A stretch of DNA of 64,000 bases. Source: Sanguibacter suaedae (GTDB taxonomy: Bacteria; Actinomycetota; Actinomycetes; Actinomycetales; Cellulomonadaceae). Position numbers and translations under genes: made by a program. The stretch spans positions 62,001-126,000 of the forward strand of contig NZ_JAEINH010000008.1 in the NCBI RefSeq assembly GCF_016342785.1, written 5' to 3'. The notes beneath the pieces are model-generated. The model was not told the origin of the DNA and did no database searches. It saw only the letters and a program-made list of their open reading frames with translations. This document shows, piece after piece, positions 52,669-64,000 of this stretch. Position 1 is the first letter of the stretch; the number at the start of each line of letters is the position of its first letter.

Positions 52669-53513
52669 CCGGCCAGCGCACGTCGTCCCGCCCCGTCACG
52701 ACGGTCCTCGGCGGCTACCTCCCGATGCTCGGCGCCACCGCCGTGATCGTCCTGCCCCTCGCCTGGATGCTCCTCGCCACCTTCAAGAACTCGGGCGAGA
52801 TCGTCTCCCTGCCCATCCAGTGGCTCCCCACGAGCCTGTCCCCCGACAACTACGTCACCGCGTCCGAGAAGGCACCGTTCGGCCGGTTCTTCGTCAACTC
52901 CGTGGTCGTGACCGCCGTCGGGGCGAGCATCAAGCTCGTGCTCGCCGTCCTCACCGCCTACGCGCTGGTGTTCGTGCGGTTCCCCGCGAAGAAGGCCATC
53001 TTCGCCCTGGTGCTCGTGGCCCTCATGGTGCCGCCCCACATGAGCCTCGTGCCCAACTACACGCTCGTCGCGGGCATGGGCGGGCGCAACACCCTCTGGG
53101 GGATCGTCCTGCCGGGCCTCGGGACGGCGTTCGGGACCTTCCTCCTGCGCCAGCAGTTCCTCACCCTCCCCGCGTCGATCGTCGAGGCGGCGGAGATCGA
53201 CGGGGCCAGCCACTGGCGACGTCTCGTGTCCGTCGTCGCCCCGGTGAGCGCGCCCACCATCGCGACTGTCGCGCTCATCTCGATCGTCAACGAGTGGAAC
53301 GAGTATCTCTGGCCGCTCATCATCACCGACGACCCTCGCCTGATGACCCTCCCCGTGGGCCTGACGCTGCTCCAGAACATCGAGCCGGGCGCCACGTCGT
53401 GGGGTGTGCTCATGGCGGGCGCCGCGTTCGTCATCCTGCCCGTCCTCGTGGTCTTCGCCGCCCTCCAGCGCTACATCGTCGCTGGGCTCACCCAGGGCGC
53501 CGTCACCGGTTGA
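52665..53513 (+). CDS. ugpE: ABC transporter permease UgpE-like
   Basis: 282 residues, six membrane helices, partner of UgpA. VIVLPLAWMLLATFKNSGEI starts the fold, NYVTASEKAPFGRFFVNSVV is the periplasmic part and SIVEAAEIDGASHWRRLVSV the ATPase-contact loop. The ATG overlaps the ugpA stop (ATGA). 76 nt separate it from ugpB. No ATPase (ugpC) gene is in the cluster, so a shared ATPase elsewhere is needed. Confidence 0.9.
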   Translation: MTGQRTSSRPVTTVLGGYLPMLGATAVIVLPLAWMLLATFKNSGEIVSLPIQWLPTSLSPDNYVTASEKAPFGRFFVNSVVVTAVGASIKLVLAVLTAYALVFVRFPAKKAIFALVLVALMVPPHMSLVPNYTLVAGMGGRNTLWGIVLPGLGTAFGTFLLRQQFLTLPASIVEAAEIDGASHWRRLVSVVAPVSAPTIATVALISIVNEWNEYLWPLIITDDPRLMTLPVGLTLLQNIEPGATSWGVLMAGAAFVILPVLVVFAALQRYIVAGLTQGAVTG

Positions 53514-53589
53514 CGGCTCGCCACTCCCGACCTTCCCCTCCCGTACCTCTTCACCGGCGCACCGCGCGCCACGACAGACAGGACCGACC

Positions 53590-56353
<2,764 letters not shown>

Positions 56354-56419
56354 ACCCGCGATCGTACGACGACCGGCCGTCGTGCTGCGCGCACCCGGCC
56401 CGCTCGGCACACTGGACGG

Positions 56420-57895
56420 ATGGACTTCTCGTCGGTCATCAGCCCCACGCTCGCAGCCCATGCGCCCACGGGGGTCCTCGTCGACGGACGGTGGTCACCG
56501 GCCGCGGGCTCGTCGACCTTCGAGGTCACGAACCCCGCCACCGAGGACGTGCTCCTCGACGTCGCGGACGGGTCGCCCGAAGACGGGGCGCGGGCCCTCG
56601 ACGCCGCGGCCGCCGCCGCTGCGCCCTGGCGTCGCACTCCCCCGCGCACCCGGGCGGACGTCCTGCACGCCGTGTTCCGCCGCATCGTCACGCACACCGA
56701 CGACCTCGCCGCCCTCATCACCGCCGAGGGCGGCAAACCTCTGGCCGAGGCGCGGGCCGAGGTCGCGTACGGGGCCGAGTTCGTGCGCTGGTACGCCGAG
56801 CAGGCGGTCCGCCACGACGGGTCGGTCCGGGCCGCGCCAGCCGGTGGCGGCACGCAGATCGTCCAGCGTCGCCCCGTGGGGCCGTCGCTGCTCATCACGC
56901 CCTGGAACTTCCCCCTGGCGATGGCGACACGCAAGATCGCGCCGGCTCTCGCGGCCGGGTGCACCGTCGTCGTCAAGCCCTCGAGCCTCGCACCACTGAC
57001 GACGCTGTACGTCGCCGAGATGTTCCGCGCCGAGCTCGAGGCCCGGGGGCTGCCCGCGGGCACCGTGAACGTCGTGCCGACCAGCGCGTCCGCGCGGCTG
57101 ACCGCCCCGCTCCTCGCGGATCCTCGGCTGCGCAAGCTCTCGTTCACGGGCTCGACCGGCGTGGGACAGAGCCTGCTGCGCGACGCCGCGGCGGGCGTCC
57201 TGCGCACCTCCATGGAGCTCGGGGGGAACGCGCCGTTCCTCGTGTTCGAGGACGCGGACCTCGACGACGCCGTGCAGGGCGCGATGGCCGCGAAGATGCG
57301 CAACGCCGGCCAGACGTGCGTCGCCGCCAACCGGTTCCTCGTCCATTCCTCCGTCGCGGACGACTTCACCGACCGCCTCGTGGTCGCGTTCGAGCAGCAG
57401 GTCGTCGGTGACGGCGCGGAGGCCGGCGTCACCGTGGGACCTCTCATCGACGCCGGGGCGGTGGATTCCGTCGAGGGCGTCGTCGCGGACGCCGTGGACC
57501 GCGGCGCCCAGGTGCGGACCGGCGGTTCCTGGCCACGCGGTCGAGGCCACTTCTACCCACCGACCGTGCTCGCCGGCGTCCCTCGCGACGCCCTGGCCGT
57601 CACCGACGAGACGTTCGGCCCTGTCGCCCCCGTGGTGACGTTCGACGACGACGAGGACGCGCTCGCCCTCGCCAACGGGACGGAGCACGGCCTGGTCGCC
57701 TACGCGTACACACGCGACGTCGGCCGTGCGCTCGTCCTCTCCCGGGAGATCGAGGCGGGGATGATCGGGATCAACCGAGGGATCGTGTCGGACGCCAGCG
57801 CACCCTTCGGCGGGGTGAAGCACTCAGGGATCGGCCGCGAGGGCGGGGAGGCGGGCCTCGAGGAGTACCTGGAGACCGTGTACGTGGCGCTCTGA
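56420..57895 (+). CDS. gabD: NAD(P)-dependent aldehyde dehydrogenase, succinate-semialdehyde type
   Basis: 491 residues. [21 protein letters not shown] binds the cofactor, [12 protein letters not shown] is the glycine-rich turn, the general base Glu is in [13 protein letters not shown] and the catalytic Cys in [29 protein letters not shown] and [13 protein letters not shown] are typical of the GabD branch; substrate is inferred. The ATG at 56420 lies 6 nt after CACACT, a weak leaderless -10. Divergent from thyA; no GABA gene is adjacent. Confidence 0.88.
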   Translation: MDFSSVISPTLAAHAPTGVLVDGRWSPAAGSSTFEVTNPATEDVLLDVADGSPEDGARALDAAAAAAAPWRRTPPRTRADVLHAVFRRIVTHTDDLAALITAEGGKPLAEARAEVAYGAEFVRWYAEQAVRHDGSVRAAPAGGGTQIVQRRPVGPSLLITPWNFPLAMATRKIAPALAAGCTVVVKPSSLAPLTTLYVAEMFRAELEARGLPAGTVNVVPTSASARLTAPLLADPRLRKLSFTGSTGVGQSLLRDAAAGVLRTSMELGGNAPFLVFEDADLDDAVQGAMAAKMRNAGQTCVAANRFLVHSSVADDFTDRLVVAFEQQVVGDGAEAGVTVGPLIDAGAVDSVEGVVADAVDRGAQVRTGGSWPRGRGHFYPPTVLAGVPRDALAVTDETFGPVAPVVTFDDDEDALALANGTEHGLVAYAYTRDVGRALVLSREIEAGMIGINRGIVSDASAPFGGVKHSGIGREGGEAGLEEYLETVYVAL

Positions 57896-57942
57896 GGCGC
57901 TTGTCCGCCCTGAGCCCGCGACCGGCCGGTAGGGTCGGGCGC

Positions 57943-58452
57943 ATGGCCCTCTTCACCGAGTCCGCAGACGTGTCCGTCCGTCCGGCGACCCCCGGGGACG
58001 AGCAGGCGATGACCGACGTCCAGCTCGCCGCGTGGGGCACCGCGCACCGCGACGTGCTCGGCGACGACGTCCTCGCCGCCCTCGACGTCGACAGGATCCG
58101 CGACCAGTGGGCGTCTGCCATCACCTCGCCGCCCGGACCGGGGTTCGCGGTGCTCGTCGCGTGCGAGCGCGCCGACGTCGTGGGCTTCGCCGCAGTCTCC
58201 CCGGGGCAGCTCGTGGCGCTCGAGGTCCGCCCGTCCGCGCAGCGCTCCGGGCACGGCTCGCGGCTGCTCTCGGCCGCGGTCGACCGGTTGCGCTCGGACG
58301 GTGCCGACGAGGTCGCCGCCTGGGTCCTCGACGGCGACGCGGCTCGCGAGAGGTTCCTGGCGGGATCGGGCATGGGACCGGACGGCCGGACGCGGACGCT
58401 CGCGACCGGCGTGCGTGACGTCGTCGAGAGCCGCTGGTCGGCGAGCCTCTAG
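57943..58452 (+). CDS. GNAT-family N-acetyltransferase
   Basis: 169 residues. GNAT fold: VSVRPATPGDEQAMTDVQLAAW at the start, FAVLVACERADVVGFAAVSP, then the acetyl-CoA loop VRPSAQRSGHGSRLLSAAVDR (R/Q-x-x-G-x-G/A type), and a final GSGMGPDGRTRTL. Substrate unknown. The ATG at 57943 follows TAGGGT (57930-57935) by 7 nt, a leaderless start. Its stop overlaps the convergent gene at 58449 by 4 nt. Confidence 0.87.
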   Translation: MALFTESADVSVRPATPGDEQAMTDVQLAAWGTAHRDVLGDDVLAALDVDRIRDQWASAITSPPGPGFAVLVACERADVVGFAAVSPGQLVALEVRPSAQRSGHGSRLLSAAVDRLRSDGADEVAAWVLDGDAARERFLAGSGMGPDGRTRTLATGVRDVVESRWSASL

Positions 58453-58907
58453 CCCTCTGTGCGACCGGCCGCCCGGTAGAGACGAGCCGCGTCGCGCAGC
58501 GCGGCTCGGGCACGCCGCCTGTCGCGTGCCGCGTCGTACGCGAACGCCAGGTGGTAACGCGCCGCCCAGCTGTCCGGGGCATCCTCGACAGCGGTCCTCG
58601 CGGAGACGAACGCGGAGTCGGCGGCCTCGCGGTCGATCCGCCCCCCTGGAGACCGTGGCAGGTCGTCGACCGGGAGCTCGCCCCGCCCCGCGAGGTCGTC
58701 AGCCATCCGTTGCACCGTCAGGCCCAGCTGCCACTCGCGGGCGATGAGGCCGACCGCGAGGGCCGGCACCAGGAGGACGGCCAGGCCGATGAGGACGGCC
58801 ACCGGCTCGCCCGTCCCCACGAGAGCGAACGACCGGGTGCCGATCTGCCAGACGTAGAGGGCGAGGAGCGCGGTGAGCGCGACGGCCCCGACCAGTCCCT
58901 TGCGCAC
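58449..58907 (-). CDS. Uncharacterised membrane protein linked to dapB
   Basis: 152 residues. Two membrane helices (about 7-22, VGAVALTALLALYVWQIG, and 36-57, AVLIGLAVLLVPALAVGLIA), then a cytoplasmic tail with TPR-like helices (DREAADSAFVSARTAVEDAP, SWAARYHLAFAYDAARDRRR). A membrane protein follows dapB in mycobacteria too (Rv2772c), so the linkage is old; function unknown. The GTG at 58907 is 2 nt after the dapB stop. Confidence 0.75.
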   Translation of the reverse strand: MRKGLVGAVALTALLALYVWQIGTRSFALVGTGEPVAVLIGLAVLLVPALAVGLIAREWQLGLTVQRMADDLAGRGELPVDDLPRSPGGRIDREAADSAFVSARTAVEDAPDSWAARYHLAFAYDAARDRRRARAALRDAARLYRAAGRTEG

Positions 58908-58909
58908 GG

Positions 58910-59677
58910 TCAGCCGAGCTCGAGGACGTTCTCGAGCCCCACAGTGAGGCCCGGCCGCCGGACGACCTCACGGATCCCCAGGAGGACCCCCGGCATGAAC
59001 GAGGCGCGGTCGAAGGAGTCCTGGCGGATGACGAGCTGCTCGCCCGGGTTGCCGAGCAGGATCTCCTCGTGGGCGACGAGCCCGCGCAGACGGACCGCGT
59101 GGACGCGCACACCGTCCACGTCCGCGCCTCGCGCGTCCCAGCCCGCCTCGGTCGCGTCGGGCGCGGCCCCCAGACCTGCCTCGGCGCGGGCGGCCGCGAT
59201 GGCGGCCGCCGTGTGCCGCGCGGTGCCGCTGGGTGCGTCGACCTTCTCCGGGTGGTGGAGCTCGATGACCTCGACGGACTCGAAGTAGCGTGCGGCCTGC
59301 GCCGCGAAGCGCATGGCGAGGACGGCGCTCAGCCCGAAGTTCGGCGCGAGGAGCACCCCGACGTCCCCTCCGGCCCGGCCGAGGTGCTCGCGCACACTCG
59401 TGCGGCTCTCGTCCGTCCAGCCGGTCGTCCCGACGACGGCGTGGATCCCGGCGTCGACGAGAGCATGGACGTTGGCCTCGGTGGCGCCCGGCACGGTGAA
59501 GTCGACCGCGACGTCGACGGCGTCCGACGTCAACGAGGCGACGTCGTCACCGGCGTCGAGTCGGGCGACGAGCTCGAGGTCCGGGGCGGCGTCCACCGCC
59601 TCGCAGACCGTGCGGCCCATGCGTCCGTGCGCGCCGAGCACCGCGACCCTGATGTGGTGTGCTGCCGTTCCGTTCAC
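58910..59677 (-). CDS. dapB: 4-hydroxy-tetrahydrodipicolinate reductase
   Basis: Second step of the DAP pathway after DapA. 255 residues. Nucleotide-binding RVAVLGAHGRMGRTVCEAV, DFTVPGATEANVHALVDAG, GTTGW, and the catalytic/substrate motif EVIELHHPEKVDAPSGTA. The GTG at 59677 overlaps the stop of the DUF4126 gene (GTGA), so it depends on translation of that gene; the Mtb-type M16-dapB neighbourhood is conserved. Confidence 0.96.
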   Translation of the reverse strand: MNGTAAHHIRVAVLGAHGRMGRTVCEAVDAAPDLELVARLDAGDDVASLTSDAVDVAVDFTVPGATEANVHALVDAGIHAVVGTTGWTDESRTSVREHLGRAGGDVGVLLAPNFGLSAVLAMRFAAQAARYFESVEVIELHHPEKVDAPSGTARHTAAAIAAARAEAGLGAAPDATEAGWDARGADVDGVRVHAVRLRGLVAHEEILLGNPGEQLVIRQDSFDRASFMPGVLLGIREVVRRPGLTVGLENVLELG

Positions 59678-60282
59678 GGCACCGAGCCTAGCCCGTCGCT
59701 CGTCCGCCGCGGCTCGGAGCGACGCACGACGAGACGGACGAGGACGACGGCCACGGCCGCGAGGAGGAGCACCGCGACGACCGGCGCCAGGACGGCGAGC
59801 GACGCGAGGGCGACGGACGTCCCGTCCTCGATCGCGCTGACGACCGGTCCTCCCACGCCGAGGGTCACGAAGGTGACGACCGGTCGGACCGATGACTTGA
59901 GGAGGTGCACGACCAGCGCGACCACCACCCCGGACAGCACGGGGATCCACTGCTGGGTGGTGAGGAGGTCGCTCGTCTCGTCGACAGCGAACGTCGTCGA
60001 CGACGACCCGGCTCCGAAGACGACGCCCCCGGCGCCCGGGCGGACGAGCGTCTGCAGGACGTCGTTCACCGAGTCGACGGCAGGGATCTTGTCGGCGACC
60101 ACCTCGACGAGGAGGAGCGCACCGAGGCCGGTGAGCAACCAGCCGTCGGTGAGCCACTCCCACCCGCCCGGGAGCACCACGAGGGTGGTGTACCGCGCGA
60201 GCAGACCCACGAGGAGCATGGGCACGAAGGCGTTGAGCCCCGCCGCTCCCGCGAGCCCGATGCCGGTGAGGGCACCCAGCAC
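59674..60282 (-). CDS. DUF4126 membrane protein
   Basis: 202-residue, multi-pass membrane protein of the DUF4126 family. Seen: GIGLAGAAGLNAFVPMLLVGLLARY, GALLLVEVVADKIPAVDSVNDVLQT and repeated hydrophobic spans to the C-terminus, with a short basic tail. Function unknown. GTG 60282 is 7 nt past the M16 peptidase stop with GAGGA upstream, so it belongs to the pnp-M16-DUF4126-dapB unit. It is inserted between M16 and dapB. Confidence 0.82.
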   Translation of the reverse strand: MLGALTGIGLAGAAGLNAFVPMLLVGLLARYTTLVVLPGGWEWLTDGWLLTGLGALLLVEVVADKIPAVDSVNDVLQTLVRPGAGGVVFGAGSSSTTFAVDETSDLLTTQQWIPVLSGVVVALVVHLLKSSVRPVVTFVTLGVGGPVVSAIEDGTSVALASLAVLAPVVAVLLLAAVAVVLVRLVVRRSEPRRTSDGLGSVP

Positions 60283-60289
60283 AGGATCC

Positions 60290-61615
60290 TCAGTCCCCGA
60301 GAGGCCCGACGCGCACGACCGACCGCGGGCGGGCCGCGAGGTCCTTGGCGAGGGTCTGCACGTCGTCCCGCGTGACGGCCCGGATACGCTCGAGGGACTC
60401 GGCAAGGCTGAGGAGCTCCCCGTTCACGAGGTCGGCCTTCCCGAGCCGGCTCATGCGTGAACCGGTGTCCTCGAGACCGAGGACGAGCCCGCCGGAGAGC
60501 TGCCCGACGCTGCGGACCAGCTCGGTCTCGGTGATCCCGCCGTCGGCCAGCCGGTCGAGCTCGGCACCGAGGAGGTCGGTCACCTCGTCGATGCGCGCGG
60601 GCGTGCACCCGGCGTAGAGACCGAAAGTCCCGGTACCGCCGTGGCTGGAGGCGAAGGAGTACGTCGAGTAGGCGAGCCCGCGGCGTTCACGGATCTCCTG
60701 GAAGAGCCTCGACGACATCCCGCCGCCCAGCGCTGCGCTGAGGACGGACATGACGAAGCGTCGGTCGTCCGTCGCGGCGAGCCCCGTCGAACCGATGATG
60801 ACGTTGGCCTGCTCGACGCTCCGGCGCACCGTGAGCTCCGTGCCGGTCTCGCCGACACCGACGGCGTCGCTCACGTCCCGGCGCTGGCGCGGTGTGGCAC
60901 GGGCCCCGAGCGACCACCCACCGTCGGTGAGCGCCTGCTCGACCTGCGCGCAGAGGGCGTCGTGGTCGACTCCCCCGGCGGCCGAGATGACGAGCGTCTC
61001 CGGCCGGTAGTGCCACTGGTAGTGCTCCCACACGGCGTCGCGCGGCACGGCCCGGATGGTGTCGGGCGTCCCACCGATGGGCCGCCCCAGGGGGTGACCG
61101 GCGAGCACAGCGGCGGCGAACTGCTCGTGCGCGACGTCGGACGGGTCGTCGTCGTTCATGGCGAGCTCTTCGAGGATGACGCCGCGCTCGGTCTCGAGCT
61201 CTTCGGCGTCGATGCGTGCCGACGTCACCATGTCAGTGATGACGTCGACGGCCATCGTCAGGTCCGTGTCGAGCACCCGTGCGTAGTAGCAGGTGTGCTC
61301 CTTCCCGGTCCCGGCGTTGGCCTCTCCCCCGACGGCGTCGAAGGCCTCGGCGATGTCCATGGCGCTGCGTCGAGCCGTCCCCTTGAACAGGAGGTGCTCG
61401 AGGAAGTGCGTCGACCCGTAGTGACCGCTGGTCTCGTCACGTGACCCGACACCCACCCAGGCGCCGACCGTCGCGGACCGCTGTCCTGGCATGTGCTCGG
61501 TGAGCACCCGTACCCCGCCGGGCAGGACGGAGCGACGGATGGTCGCCCCGTCCTGCCCGGCGGTGAGCTCGTTCTCCGGCGAACCGGCCGGAGCGAGCGG
61601 AAGGTCCCAGGGCAC
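60290..61615 (-). CDS. M16 family zinc peptidase (PepR/mitochondrial processing peptidase-like)
   Basis: 441 residues, two-lobed M16B fold. The inverted zinc motif HFLEH lies in YGSTHFLEHLLFKGT, and the distal Glu is in ETERGVILEELAMNDD, so the N-terminal lobe is catalytic. The C-terminal lobe has GGGMSSRLFQEIRERRGLAYS, the usual substrate-binding loop. The GTG at 61615 is 1 nt past the pnp stop, so it is coupled to pnp as in most actinobacteria (Rv2782c). Substrate unknown. Confidence 0.92.
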   Translation of the reverse strand: MPWDLPLAPAGSPENELTAGQDGATIRRSVLPGGVRVLTEHMPGQRSATVGAWVGVGSRDETSGHYGSTHFLEHLLFKGTARRSAMDIAEAFDAVGGEANAGTGKEHTCYYARVLDTDLTMAVDVITDMVTSARIDAEELETERGVILEELAMNDDDPSDVAHEQFAAAVLAGHPLGRPIGGTPDTIRAVPRDAVWEHYQWHYRPETLVISAAGGVDHDALCAQVEQALTDGGWSLGARATPRQRRDVSDAVGVGETGTELTVRRSVEQANVIIGSTGLAATDDRRFVMSVLSAALGGGMSSRLFQEIRERRGLAYSTYSFASSHGGTGTFGLYAGCTPARIDEVTDLLGAELDRLADGGITETELVRSVGQLSGGLVLGLEDTGSRMSRLGKADLVNGELLSLAESLERIRAVTRDDVQTLAKDLAARPRSVVRVGPLGD

Positions 61616-61616
61616 G

Positions 61617-63836
<2,220 letters not shown>

Positions 63837-63896
63837 GGGTGCCCTCCATTTCTCGAAGGGTCCGCTCCGCACGACACCGGTCGGTCTTCGATCGAG

Positions 63897-63945
63897 GTCC
63901 ACGGACGAGGGGGCCTGCGCTCGACGCGCGGCCGTTCCGTGAGCC
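63897..63945 (-). ncRNA. Structured pnp leader, candidate Actino-pnp RNA
   Basis: Minus-strand RNA: an outer CACGG/CCGTG helix (63941-63937 with 63904-63900) encloses a stem GGCCGCGC/GCGC-A-GGCC with a GTCGA loop (63933-63912), about 60 nt before the pnp start. Weinberg and colleagues described an Actino-pnp motif in this position; assignment rests on position and a nested-hairpin shape, not on a covariance search. The rest of 63837-64000 shows no gene. Confidence 0.55.
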
Positions 63946-64000
63946 ACTACCGAGGACCGGACGAGGTGGGTCGGACCGGACCGGTGTGGGACTGGTGCTC

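Noticed and set aside
53514-53589. Possible Actino-ugpB-type riboswitch in the ugpE-ugpB gap
   Set aside because: Only 76 nt and just one weak GC hairpin; no convincing multi-helix structure.

Overview
The window is a very GC-rich (by eye about 70% or more), gene-dense chromosomal segment of an actinobacterium. GTG starts, ATGA/GTGA gene overlaps and leaderless promoters are common. The content is the conserved actinobacterial core: mraZ-rsmH-ftsL-ftsI, lexA-nrdR, hflX-dapF-miaA-miaB, recA-recX, clgR-cinA-pgsA-ftsK, dapA, dfrA-thyA, dapB and pnp. The combination with gluABCD, RNase Y next to recX, DUF3040/3046/5302 proteins and YbjN proteins suggests Micrococcales, near Cellulomonadaceae/Sanguibacter/Promicromonosporaceae. 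I cannot name the genus from the sequence. I saw no tRNA or rRNA gene, transposase, phage gene or CRISPR array.

Layout. 1-4.3 kb: start of the division/cell-wall cluster on the minus strand (mraZ, rsmH, ftsL, ftsI running off the left edge), with MraZ operator repeats and an mraW-type leader hairpin. 4.6-8.8 kb: DUF3040 protein, an SOS-controlled HEPN-dinB pair, a spermidine-synthase-like methyltransferase and a PAC2 protein. 8.8-12.2 kb: a translationally coupled phosphatase/histidine kinase/response regulator cassette. 12.4-17.3 kb: HelD-like ATPase, serA, a small DUF5302 protein, an aldo/keto reductase. 17.3-20.5 kb: nrdR, a LysM protein and lexA around a double SOS box, then ldh. 20.5-30.9 kb: dinG, hflX, a methyltransferase, dapF, miaA, three YbjN paralogues, miaB. 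31-34.4 kb: glutamate-type ABC importer. 34.4-43.9 kb: RNase Y, recX, recA, DUF3046, lhr, nei2. 43.9-50.8 kb: clgR, cinA, pgsA, ftsK, a proline-rich membrane protein, dapA. 50.9-55 kb: glpQ-ugpAEB. 55-64 kb: dfrA, thyA, an aldehyde dehydrogenase, a GNAT protein, dapB, DUF4126, an M16 peptidase and pnp with a structured leader.

How the genes work together. DNA repair is the strongest theme: LexA boxes lie at lexA/lysM, recA and HEPN-dinB, and recX, dinG, lhr and nei2 are nearby. Lysine/meso-DAP synthesis (dapA, dapB, dapF) and septal peptidoglycan synthesis (ftsI, ftsL, ftsK, mraZ) form the cell-wall theme. RNA metabolism is represented by pnp, RNase Y, miaA, miaB, rsmH and hflX. The glpQ-ugp cluster takes up glycerophosphodiesters and has a PHO-box-like repeat upstream.

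No wholly new system is obvious. The best leads are the SOS-controlled HEPN-DinB pair, extra MraZ box clusters in reverse orientation, a basic N-terminal extension of about 197 residues on FtsI, the YbjN trio interleaved with an antisense gene, and the absence of RNase J between dapA and ftsK.
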